Assembly (NCBI RefSeq): GCF_013607875.1
Contig: NZ_VDES01000001.1
Coordinates: 62,001-126,000, forward strand
DNA length: 64,000 nt
DNA from: Blastomonas ursincola
Lineage (GTDB): Bacteria; Pseudomonadota; Alphaproteobacteria; Sphingomonadales; Sphingomonadaceae
Direction: 5' to 3'
Both the position numbers and the translations under genes were made by a program. This document shows positions 57,369 through 64,000 of the stretch, piece after piece (within the stretch, counting starts at the first letter, position 1; every line of letters starts with the position of its first letter). Under the pieces are notes generated by a model. It was not told where the DNA came from, did no database searches, and saw only the letters and a list, made by a program, of their open reading frames with translations.

Positions 57369-57537
57369 GGCTGATATCCTGTACAAGATCGGCTTCATGC
57401 CTCTCCATGCCAGAGAAGGCGTTAGCGTTACGTTAGCCATGCCTTGCGGCGTGCGAAACTGTCCCGCGCAAAGAGGGTTAACCCGCACGCTTTGGCATGC
57501 CAGACCGTCCCAAATCGGGATTCACCGTTAAGTCGTT

Positions 57538-58092
57538 TCAAAACCGGACAAATTTCTTCCGGTTTTCCTGCCACTCAGCCTTGGTCTGACCATAGCTATC
57601 GACCGGATGGTCCTGATACGGCTCCGGCAATCGGGTTGGCCCCTGATTGTACGAGCCCAGACGTTCAGCAAGCGCGATCGAAGCCTTGTTGTCGGGATCG
57701 ATCGTGTGAATGACGCTGTCCCAGCCCAGCAGATCGAAGGCGTAATCGATCGTGGCCACGGCGGCCTCCAGCGCATAGCCCTTGCCGGCGTGGCTGCGCA
57801 GAACGCCCCAGCCGACCTCCTCACCCGGCCAGCCATCGGGATACCAGGGGCCGACACGGCCGATCCATTCGCCAGTGTCGCGCGTGATCAGCGAGAACAT
57901 CGCATATCCACGGATGTGCCAGGCGCCTGCCATAGAGCACAGTCCGCGCCAAGCGACCGCGCGCGGCTGAACCCCGCCCAGAAAGCGCATGGTCTTCTCG
58001 TCCGCGCAAAATTCGGCCCAGCGCTCGAAATCCTCCGGACCCGGCGGGCGAAGGATCAGGCGTTGCGTTACCAATATCGGTCCGTTGATCAT
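57538..58092 (-). CDS. GNAT family N-acetyltransferase
   Basis: Acetyl-CoA-dependent acetyltransferase of 184 residues (RimJ/RimL-like). The start at 58092 follows GGGGAG. Typical stretches are TQRLILRPPGPEDFERWAEF near the N-terminus, EWIGRVGPWYPDGWPGEEVGWGVLRSHAGKGYALEAA with the acetyl-CoA loop, and DSVIHTIDPDNKASIALAERLG. The acceptor cannot be deduced. The longer frame to 58155 lacks support. Confidence 0.93.
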   Translation of the reverse strand: MINGPILVTQRLILRPPGPEDFERWAEFCADEKTMRFLGGVQPRAVAWRGLCSMAGAWHIRGYAMFSLITRDTGEWIGRVGPWYPDGWPGEEVGWGVLRSHAGKGYALEAAVATIDYAFDLLGWDSVIHTIDPDNKASIALAERLGSYNQGPTRLPEPYQDHPVDSYGQTKAEWQENRKKFVRF

Positions 58093-58168
58093 CGCGCTGC
58101 TCCCCTTTTCTGACAGGCGCATGGGATAGGCAGGGGCGCATGGCTTGGCAAGCATCGCGGCCAGAACG

Positions 58169-58201
58169 AAAAACCCCTCCCCGCAGCGATGCAGGGAGGG
58201 G
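58169..58201 (-). terminator. Rho-independent terminator of the glycine-zipper gene
   Basis: On the minus strand, CCCCTCCC (58201-58194) pairs with GGGAGGGG (58181-58174), followed by a run of five T. It lies 43-75 bp beyond the stop of the gene at 58244. Confidence 0.75.
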
Positions 58202-58243
58202 CTCAGGATACATGTCCGCGTTGCCGCTGCGGATCAGGCGAAT

Positions 58244-58723
58244 TTAGCGGCAGCTGTAACGATTGCCGTCGTTGCGGTCGATGGTGCGACCCAGCAGCGC
58301 GCCTGCGATACCGCCGATCAGCGCGCCGGTGGTGCGGTCACCACGGCCTGCAATCTCGCTACCGGCCAGCGCGCCCGCTGCGCCACCGATCAGCAGGCCG
58401 GTGGTGCCGTTGTCGCGACGGCAATAGTAGCGGCCGTCATTTCCGCGCCAGGCCTGGCCGTTCCATCCACGCGCCTGGCGGCGGTCGAAACGACGGTCAT
58501 AGCGGTCGTCCCAGCGATCGTTGCGGCCATAGCCGCGGTCATAGCCACGACGGTTCCAGTCATCGTCATAACCGCGCCACTGATGGGCAACCGGCGCACG
58601 AAAATCGACGCCATAAGCCTGCGAAGCGCTGGGCGCGTAGCTGGCGACCGGCGCTGCCATGGCAGGGGCGGCCGAAATGGTGACTGCACCGGCGGCGGCA
58701 GCAGCAAGAATGAACTTCTTCAT
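58244..58723 (-). CDS. Glycine-zipper 2TM domain protein
   Basis: Exported protein of 159 residues with a signal peptide ending in APAMAA. The middle is rich in Asp, Arg, Tyr and Trp (WNRRGYDRGYGRNDRWDDRYD), and the C-terminal part is a glycine zipper: YYCRRDNGTTGLLIGGAAGALAG, EIAGRGDRTTGALIGGIAGALLG. The same module is present twice in the larger protein at 33131. GGGAGA precedes the ATG at 58723. Probably an envelope-stress or outer-membrane protein. A terminator follows it. Confidence 0.88.
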   Translation of the reverse strand: MKKFILAAAAAGAVTISAAPAMAAPVASYAPSASQAYGVDFRAPVAHQWRGYDDDWNRRGYDRGYGRNDRWDDRYDRRFDRRQARGWNGQAWRGNDGRYYCRRDNGTTGLLIGGAAGALAGSEIAGRGDRTTGALIGGIAGALLGRTIDRNDGNRYSCR

Positions 58724-58883
58724 GATCTGTCTCCCTTGAGACCGGGACAGCGCCGATTCGCCATCCGTTGTGTTCATATTTAAGGGAGCAAAACTGAACG
58801 GACCGTGGGAAGGCTGTTCATCTGGCAGCAGGTTTTGATGAAGGACTTGGCGGTGGACATCATATGGGCACGACGCCCCATAT

Positions 58884-58966
58884 CGTCACTCCCGCGAAGG
58901 CGGGCGTCTCGCTTTACATGGCAAGACACGCGCAAAAGCGGGATTCCCGCGTTCGCGGGAATGACG
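58884..58966. repeat. REP-like two-hairpin element, copy 4
   Basis: CGTCACTCCCGCGAAGGCGGG at the left, AAGCGGGATTCCCGCG TTCGCGGGAATGACG at the right. It differs from copy 1 in the spacer and in a few stem bases. It lies between the glycine-zipper gene and the quinone oxidoreductase-like gene. Confidence 0.83.
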
Positions 58967-59005
58967 AGGAGGGCGAGGGATATGACCATCCCTCGCCCCA
59001 CCCGA

Positions 59006-60139
59006 TCACTTCTGCGGGCAGATCAGGAATTTCTCGCCGGTCGCCTTGGCATAATAGCGCGCCACCACATCCGCCTGCAGAGCCTCTTCCAGCGAAAGCT
59101 CATCGGTATAATGGCTCGCAAAGGTGGTCTTCAGCTCCTCGGCGACGCGCGCGCGAAGCCGCATGGCGACCTCGACACCTGCCTTGGCGAGGAAATTGGG
59201 AAGCAGCCAGCCACCGACGCCCCAGGCCATGCCATAGCCGCGGCTGAGCACCGTCGGCGACGTGTCGAGCCCGCCGTACAGATAGACCTGCTTGTGATGC
59301 ACCGAACCGTAGATGCTGTAAGCGCCGGGTGTCCGCGCCGCTGCGCCCTCCATCGCGGTCAGGATGTTCGAGGCGAGATTGCCGCCGCCAGTCGCATCGA
59401 ACGCCAGGGTCGCGCCGGTCGCATGGATCGCGTCGGTGAGATCCGCCATGAAGCTTTCGCTGCTCGAATCGACGATATGCTTCGCGCCCATGTCGCGCAG
59501 TAGCTCGGCCTGTTCGGGCTTGCGCACCACGTTGACGAGCTCGACGCCGTCGGCCTGGCAGATGCGGTTGAGCATCTGGCCGAGGTTGGAGGCCGCCGCA
59601 GTGTGGACCAGCGCGCTATGGCCTTCCATCCGCATCGTCTCGATCATCGACAGCGCGGTGAGCGGGTTGACGAAGCACGACGCGCCGTCGCGCGCGGTGT
59701 GGCCGTCCTGCAGCACCAGGCACATCATGGCGGAAGCCTTGCGATATTCGGCATACATGCCGCCACCCATGACCGCGACGACCTTGCCGATCAGGCTTTG
59801 CGCATAATCGCCCGATCCTGCGGCGACCACGGTGCCGGCGCCCTCATTGCCGACGGTGAGCGCCTGGCCGATGCGCGCCTTCATCACGCCCATGCCCTGG
59901 GGCGAGACCGGCGCGGTCAGCTTCGTTTCCTTGCCGCTGCCGCTGCTCGTCGCCTTGGCCATGCTGGCCCATCCGAACATCACGCCCTGGTCCGACGGAT
60001 TGATCGGCGTCGCCTCGACGCGGATCAGCACCTCGTCCTCGCCCAGTTCGGGCATGGGCTTGTCGACCAGCTCCATGGTCAGCTCGCCCTCGGCGCTGAC
60101 GGTCGAGATCATCTGCTTGTAGGTTGACGGAAGCGTCAT
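59006..60139 (-). CDS. Zinc-type (MDR) alcohol dehydrogenase/quinone oxidoreductase-like protein
   Basis: Medium-chain dehydrogenase/reductase of 377 residues. The catalytic domain begins with ELTMELVDKPMPELGEDEVLIRVEATPINPSD, the usual quinone-oxidoreductase start. The Rossmann part has SALVHTAAASNLGQMLNRICQADGVELVNVVRK, where the GxGxxG motif is altered to AAASNLG, and DMGAKHIVDSSS. Zinc ligands of alcohol dehydrogenases are not evident, so a zinc-free NADPH-dependent reductase is more likely. The ATG at 60139 was chosen over a longer upstream frame. Confidence 0.87.
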   Translation of the reverse strand: MTLPSTYKQMISTVSAEGELTMELVDKPMPELGEDEVLIRVEATPINPSDQGVMFGWASMAKATSSGSGKETKLTAPVSPQGMGVMKARIGQALTVGNEGAGTVVAAGSGDYAQSLIGKVVAVMGGGMYAEYRKASAMMCLVLQDGHTARDGASCFVNPLTALSMIETMRMEGHSALVHTAAASNLGQMLNRICQADGVELVNVVRKPEQAELLRDMGAKHIVDSSSESFMADLTDAIHATGATLAFDATGGGNLASNILTAMEGAAARTPGAYSIYGSVHHKQVYLYGGLDTSPTVLSRGYGMAWGVGGWLLPNFLAKAGVEVAMRLRARVAEELKTTFASHYTDELSLEEALQADVVARYYAKATGEKFLICPQK

Positions 60140-60236
60140 GGCACGGCCTCTCTCTAAAGGGGTTGTTGTGGGATGCTCCCATGTGCCAAGCCTTGGCCGA
60201 CAAAGCCACCCATCACGCGCAGAAAGTTCCTTTTCC

Positions 60237-60779
60237 TTGCCCCGGCTGATCCTGTTCAACAAACCCTATGGCGTGATCTGCCAATTCAGTGGCGATGGAT
60301 CGCGGCCGACTCTGGCCGATTTCATCGATGTGCCAGGCGTCTATCCCGCCGGAAGGCTCGATCAGGACAGCGAGGGACTGGTCCTGCTCACCGATGACGG
60401 GCGCTTGCAGGCGAGGATCGCCGATCCCCGCCACAAGCTCGCCAAGACCTATTGGGTCCAGGTCGAAGGGGCGATCAGTGACGAAGCACTTGCGAAATTG
60501 CGAAGCGGCGTGGCACTCAAGGACGGCATAACGCGCCCTGCCCTCGCCCAGCGGCTCGATCCGCCCGATCTGTGGCCGCGCGACCCGCCGGTGCGCTTTC
60601 GCAAGACCGTGCCCGATGGCTGGATCGCGCTCACGCTGCGCGAGGGCAAGAACCGACAGGTGCGGCGGATGACGGCGGCAGTCGGCTTTCCGACGCTGCG
60701 GCTGGTGCGCTGGCAGGTGGGCGACTGGACGCTCGAAAGCCTTGCGCCCGGCGCGTGGCGGGCGCTCGACGTCCGCTGA
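60237..60779 (+). CDS. rluE: 23S rRNA pseudouridine2457 synthase RluE-like
   Basis: Pseudouridine synthase of the RsuA/RluB/E/F group, 180 residues from a TTG at 60237. The first conserved residues are RLILFNKPYGVICQFSG. The catalytic aspartate is in AGRLDQDSEGLVLLTDDG, and the motifs EGKNRQVRRMTAAVGFPTLRL are nearly identical to E. coli RluE. The start is uncertain: no ATG lies near the domain border, and in-frame GTG codons at 60168 and 60183 would give longer versions. It is divergent from the dehydrogenase gene. Confidence 0.9.
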   Translation: MPRLILFNKPYGVICQFSGDGSRPTLADFIDVPGVYPAGRLDQDSEGLVLLTDDGRLQARIADPRHKLAKTYWVQVEGAISDEALAKLRSGVALKDGITRPALAQRLDPPDLWPRDPPVRFRKTVPDGWIALTLREGKNRQVRRMTAAVGFPTLRLVRWQVGDWTLESLAPGAWRALDVR

Positions 60780-60787
60780 GCGGCGGC

Positions 60788-61927
60788 TCAGTCGTCCTCT
60801 TCAAAGGCGATCGCACCGCGATTGGCGAGGTCCAGCAGCAGCGCCAGCACCGCCTCATCGGGCTCGTCGATCTCAATCTCATGCGCAGCGCACAAGGCCT
60901 CGGCAAAGCGTGCAGCCGAGCCGGTGCAGGGATAGGATTCGCCATCGACGAACAGCACCAACCCCTCGGTCTCGCGGACGAAAACGAACCGGCTTGCAAA
61001 GTTGCGAAGCACCCGGCCGTCCTCGGTCGCGCGGCGCACCTCGGCCATGGTCAATGGGGCTTCCGGGCTCCAATCCATGTCCGGATATTTGGGGGCGCTG
61101 TTGAACTGGCCGAACCAGCGGGCAAATTCGCTGCGATCGGCGAGCCTTTCGAGCACCATCGCCTGCAATCGCTCCAGCGCGTCTGCCGTGATCTCGCCCG
61201 GGTGCAATTGTAACGGTAACATGGGATCGGAATAGCGATCGTCCTCACCCAGCCCGTCGAGCACATGGTCGCTCCAGCCGGTGATCAGCTCGGCCCGCGA
61301 CGGCGCGCGAAAACCGATCGACAGCGTCATGCAGTCATCGTCGAGCGCAATGCCATCATGCGCGACGCCTGGCGGGACATAGAGGACATCGCCGGGTCCG
61401 AGATCGTAAACCGCCTGCTCGTCGAACTCCGCCAATAGCCGCAGGTCCTGATGTTCTCGCAAAGGCGTCGCGTCGTCGCACCGCTGCCCGATCCGCCAGC
61501 GCCTCCGCCCCCGGCCCTGGATCAGGAAAACGTCATATTGGTCGAAATGCGGCCCGACCCCGCCACCGGTCGTCGCGAAGCTGATCATCACATCGTCGAT
61601 CCGCCAATCGGGCACGAAGCGAAATTGCGAAAGCAGCGCCGCGACTTCGGGAACGTGATGATCGACCGCCTGCACCAGCAGCGTCCAGGGCAGCGCGCCC
61701 AGGTCCGCGAAGCGCTCGGCATCGAACGGCCCCTGCTCGAGCGCCCAGTTTTCCGGGCCCTGCTGCACCATCAGCCGCGATTCCACCTCGGGCTCGCACG
61801 CCAGCCCCGCCAGCTCGTCCGGATCGATCGGGCATTCCCAGTCGTCCCAGGGATTGCAAATCAGCAATGGCGCACGCTGCCAGTGCGTGGCGAGAAAAGC
61901 GGCAGGATCGAAGCGGGCAAGTTTCAT
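60788..61927 (-). CDS. roxA: Ribosomal protein L16 arginine hydroxylase RoxA-like (JmjC)
   Basis: 2-oxoglutarate/Fe(II)-dependent oxygenase of 379 residues, resembling E. coli YcfD/RoxA, which hydroxylates an arginine of ribosomal protein L16. The iron ligands are His127 and Asp129 in GVGPHFDQYDVF and His190 in VPPGVAHDG. Other shared segments are WQRAPLLI, WTLLVQAVDHH and PDWRIDDVMISFA. The C-terminal winged-helix-like part follows. It is convergent with rluE, with 8 bp between stops. Confidence 0.92.
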   Translation of the reverse strand: MKLARFDPAAFLATHWQRAPLLICNPWDDWECPIDPDELAGLACEPEVESRLMVQQGPENWALEQGPFDAERFADLGALPWTLLVQAVDHHVPEVAALLSQFRFVPDWRIDDVMISFATTGGGVGPHFDQYDVFLIQGRGRRRWRIGQRCDDATPLREHQDLRLLAEFDEQAVYDLGPGDVLYVPPGVAHDGIALDDDCMTLSIGFRAPSRAELITGWSDHVLDGLGEDDRYSDPMLPLQLHPGEITADALERLQAMVLERLADRSEFARWFGQFNSAPKYPDMDWSPEAPLTMAEVRRATEDGRVLRNFASRFVFVRETEGLVLFVDGESYPCTGSAARFAEALCAAHEIEIDEPDEAVLALLLDLANRGAIAFEEDD

Positions 61928-61968
61928 GCGCTTCCCATTTCAGCGCTGCGCACCGACGTCCAGCTATT

Positions 61969-63030
61969 TCACCCCAGCAGGTCGTGCTTTTTCAGGCAAT
62001 GCCGCAGCTGGTCGTAGCTCAGTCCGAGCGCCTTGGCGGTCTGGCGCTGGTTGTAGCGGTGGCGGGCGAGCGCCGCCTGCAGGATTCGCTTCTCGTGCGC
62101 ATCGACCGCGCCGCGCAGATCGTCGATCGCGTCAAAATTGAGCGTCTGGTCCATCGTCGCGCGCACGCCGGGATCGGACAGCGCGGCGTCGATCACCTCG
62201 TCGCAGGGCGATTCAGCGCCCGCAGGGCCGCCCGAGCGCGTCATTGGCTTGGGCTTCCACGGCGATTCGAACGGATCGAACACGATATGGTCGACCGGCC
62301 TCTCGAAATCGTCCCAGCGATAGACCGCGCGCTCGACGACATTGCGCAGTTCGCGAACATTGCCCGGCCAGTCGTGCCGCTGCATCGCCTCGGTCGCCAT
62401 CGGGCCGAAGCCGGGCCACCGGTCCCAGTCGAGCTCGGCCGCCATGCGCCGCCCGAAAAAATCGGCGAGCACCATCACATCGCCCTCGCGCGCGCGCAGC
62501 GGCGGCAGGGTCACCACCTCGAACGACAGCCGGTCGAGCAAATCAGCGCGGAAGCGGCCCTTGTCGACCAGTTCGGGCAAATGCTCGTTGGTCGCCGCGA
62601 CGATGCGCACATCGACCTTGATCGAGCGCGACGAGCCAATCCGCGTCACCTCGCCATATTCGACCGCGCGCAGCAGCCGCTCCTGCGCGCCCATGCTGAG
62701 CGTAGCAAGCTCGTCGAGGAACAATGTGCCGCCGTCGGCCTCCTCGAACCGGCCCTGACGCGCGCGGGTCGCACCGGTGAACGCACCGGCCTCGTGCCCG
62801 AACAGCTCGGCCTCGATCAGCGTTTCGGGAAGCGCGGCGCAGTTCAGCGTGATCAGTGGGCCGTCCCAGCGCGAGGACAGGCGGTGGAGACGCTCGGCAA
62901 TCAGTTCCTTGCCCGTGCCGCGCTCTCCGATGACGAGCACAGGGCGGTTGAGCATGGCCGCGCGGCTGGCGCGTTCGACCGCGTCCAGAAACGCCCCCGA
63001 TTCCCCGATGAACTGACTGCCCCGTTCCAT
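61969..63030 (-). CDS. pspF: Phage-shock operon sigma-54 activator PspF
   Basis: Bacterial enhancer-binding protein of 353 residues lacking a sensory domain. The AAA+ domain has Walker A GERGTGKE (35-42), the sigma-54 contact loop GAFTGA (82-87), and the Walker B segment GGTLFLDEL. The C-terminus has a Fis-type helix-turn-helix (ALARHRYNQRQTAKALGLSYDQLRHCL). PspF drives the psp operon and is held inactive by PspA. It is divergent from the psp genes and from the sigma-54 promoter at 63131. Confidence 0.95.
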   Translation of the reverse strand: MERGSQFIGESGAFLDAVERASRAAMLNRPVLVIGERGTGKELIAERLHRLSSRWDGPLITLNCAALPETLIEAELFGHEAGAFTGATRARQGRFEEADGGTLFLDELATLSMGAQERLLRAVEYGEVTRIGSSRSIKVDVRIVAATNEHLPELVDKGRFRADLLDRLSFEVVTLPPLRAREGDVMVLADFFGRRMAAELDWDRWPGFGPMATEAMQRHDWPGNVRELRNVVERAVYRWDDFERPVDHIVFDPFESPWKPKPMTRSGGPAGAESPCDEVIDAALSDPGVRATMDQTLNFDAIDDLRGAVDAHEKRILQAALARHRYNQRQTAKALGLSYDQLRHCLKKHDLLG

Positions 63031-63089
63031 GCGCCAAGAGATAGTGCAAAATCCCAACTCGTGGCAATCCTAACCAACAGCTTCGTTCA

Positions 63090-63120
63090 GCTAAAATTTC
63101 AAGATGTTGATATTGAACAC
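63090..63120 (+). promoter_or_regulatory. Upstream activator region of the psp promoter
   Basis: TTCAAGATGTTGATATTGAA (63100-63119) has TTCAA/TTGAA arms and is markedly AT-rich. It lies at the distance where PspF binding sites are expected upstream of a sigma-54 promoter. This is inference from position and symmetry. Confidence 0.4.
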
Positions 63121-63130
63121 TTTTTCTGTT

Positions 63131-63146
63131 TGGCACGCTCTCTGCA
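63131..63146 (+). promoter_or_regulatory. Sigma-54 promoter of the psp operon
   Basis: TGGCAC (63131-63136), five bases, CTGCA (63142-63146). The spacing between GG and GC is 12 bp, as required, with one mismatch to the TTGCA half. It precedes the small gene at 63193 and pspA. Confidence 0.8.
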
Positions 63147-63192
63147 ATGCTTCTGGCAACACCGACACAAAGCGGTCCAAGGGAGAAAGACA

Positions 63193-63393
63193 GTGAAAAC
63201 CACCCATGCTTCGAACGCGAACAGCCAGGATCAGGACAATGTCCTCAAGTCCACGCTGATCACCACGGTCGCCGCACTGGCGCTGATCACCACGCTGTTT
63301 CTCACCGCCTTTGCGAGCATCGAGGCTGCCGCCTCGCCCGTCCATCATAACGGAGATGCCCGCGCACTCGTTTCCGTCCGGTACCTTGCCTGA
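63193..63393 (+). CDS. Small single-helix protein in the psp operon
   Basis: A 66-residue protein with a GTG start at 63193, preceded by GGGAGA. The N-terminus is polar (KTTHASNANSQDQDNVLK), followed by one hydrophobic segment of about 22 residues (STLITTVAALALITTLFLTAFA), then EAAASPVHHNGDARALVSVR. It could be a membrane-anchored peptide or an exported one. It stands between the sigma-54 promoter and pspA, where pspB or pspC are sometimes found, but it resembles neither. The family is not recognised. Confidence 0.7.
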   Translation: MKTTHASNANSQDQDNVLKSTLITTVAALALITTLFLTAFASIEAAASPVHHNGDARALVSVRYLA

Positions 63394-63400
63394 CGGATTT

Positions 63401-63437
63401 GGCCGGGACGCTTACCCCCCCTTGCCCCGTCCCGGCC
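63401..63437 (+). other. Hairpin between the small gene and pspA
   Basis: GGCCGGGACG (63401-63410) pairs perfectly with CGTCCCGGCC (63428-63437), with a C-rich 17-base loop. No T run follows. It may attenuate or process the psp transcript. Confidence 0.55.
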
Positions 63438-63519
63438 AATCACTTTCCACTGCACTGCAAAAGGGGGTAAGGTAGACTTGGATCCGGTCCGCCTGAATTT
63501 ACGAAACGGAGTTTTGGCC

Positions 63520-64000
63520 ATGGGAATTTTCTCTCGCACCCGCGATATCATCGCAGCGAACGTTACCGAACTGCTCGACAAGGCCGAAGACCCGGCAAAG
63601 ATGATCCGCATGATCATCCTGGAGATGGAAGAGACGCTGGTAGAGGTCCGCGCCTCGGCTGCCCGCACCATTGCCGATCAGAAGGAAATGAAGCGGCACG
63701 TCAACAAGCTGGAGCAGCTGCAGGCCGACTGGACCGACAAGGCGGAACTCGCGCTGTCCAAGGACCGTGAGGACCTGGCCCGCGCCGCGCTGCTCGAGAA
63801 GAAGAAGGCTGCCGACATGGCCGATCAGCTCAACGTCGAAATCGCGGTGCTCGATGACGCCCTGCGCGCTTCGGAACAGGATATCGCCAAGCTGCAGGCC
63901 AAGCTGCGCGAGGCCCGGATGCGCCAGAACAACATCATGAGCCGCCTGGAAAGCGCCGAGAACCGCGTCAAGCTGCGCACCATGTACAATGGCGACAAGG
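63520..64000 (+). CDS. pspA: Phage shock protein A (3' end beyond window)
   Basis: Peripheral inner-membrane protein of the ESCRT-III-like PspA/Vipp1 family that oligomerises on damaged membranes and inhibits PspF. The first 160 residues are present: MGIFSRTRDIIAANVTELL forms the membrane-binding amphipathic helix, followed by EDPAKMIRMIILEMEETLVEVR and the long coiled coil. The gene is cut by the window edge. The ATG at 63520 follows a purine-rich ACGGAG. Confidence 0.96.
   Translation, partial: MGIFSRTRDIIAANVTELLDKAEDPAKMIRMIILEMEETLVEVRASAARTIADQKEMKRHVNKLEQLQADWTDKAELALSKDREDLARAALLEKKKAADMADQLNVEIAVLDDALRASEQDIAKLQAKLREARMRQNNIMSRLESAENRVKLRTMYNGDK

Overview
This is a chromosomal window from a GC-rich alphaproteobacterium, most likely a member of the Sphingomonadales. 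The evidence is the split F1 operon in the order delta-alpha-gamma-beta-epsilon, a CpdR response regulator and an RcdA-type (DUF1465) protein, a cpoB-tilS-ftsH block, an HLD-I haloalkane dehalogenase, a WS/DGAT acyltransferase, several glycine-zipper envelope proteins and an OxyR-type regulator. Codon use is uniform over almost the whole window. There is no prophage, insertion sequence or CRISPR array. The genus cannot be fixed from the sequence alone.

Layout. 1-7 kb: the 5' part of a chemotaxis receptor and atpHAGDC, with strong hairpins after atpA and after atpD. 7-18 kb: a DMT transporter, a stand-alone cpaF, a flavin amine oxidase, a lipase-like hydrolase, a WS/DGAT, an OxyR-like regulator that lacks its peroxidatic cysteine, an apparently unannotated small RNA, an N-formylglutamate amidohydrolase, cpdR and tRNA-Val. 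18-30 kb: a thioesterase and a nitronate monooxygenase, two paralogous secreted proteins, ftsH-tilS-cpoB, a RodZ-like protein, ptsP, a Tiki/EreA-like protein and a divergent pair of DUF465 genes. 30-40 kb: rcdA, a kinase/lipocalin-like gene pair and a cytochrome P450 that share one palindromic operator, two glycine-zipper or RcnB-like envelope proteins, msrC, arfB, an RluA-type synthase and an LLM oxidoreductase. 40-49 kb: gpmA, a purine-salvage pair, psiE, a cyanide-insensitive oxidase operon with a 47-residue third subunit, and a TetR-dehalogenase-dienelactone hydrolase cassette followed by about 0.8 kb of repeat-rich non-coding DNA. 49-64 kb: DUF418, bfd-bfr, a decayed TonB-type gene, an HSL-type esterase, rppH, DUF481, two secreted or lipoprotein genes, a GNAT acetyltransferase, a quinone oxidoreductase-like enzyme, rluE, roxA and a psp locus with a sigma-54 promoter.

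Several threads connect these genes. Cell-cycle proteolysis is represented twice (cpdR and rcdA), each with TTAACC motifs upstream. Two distant oxidative-metabolism loci (30.9 and 38.4 kb) probably share a TetR-type repressor, because their promoters carry near-identical 20-bp palindromes. The dehalogenase cassette has its own TetR gene and matching operator-like palindromes. A REP-like two-hairpin element occurs four times in intergenic spaces.

The observations I rate highest are the small RNA at about 16232-16332, the cysteine-to-histidine OxyR variant with an ATAG-N7-CTAT site before it, the shared operator, the TonB-type pseudogene with three single-base deletions, the 66-residue membrane protein placed between the sigma-54 promoter and pspA, and the non-coding block at 48.3-49.1 kb.
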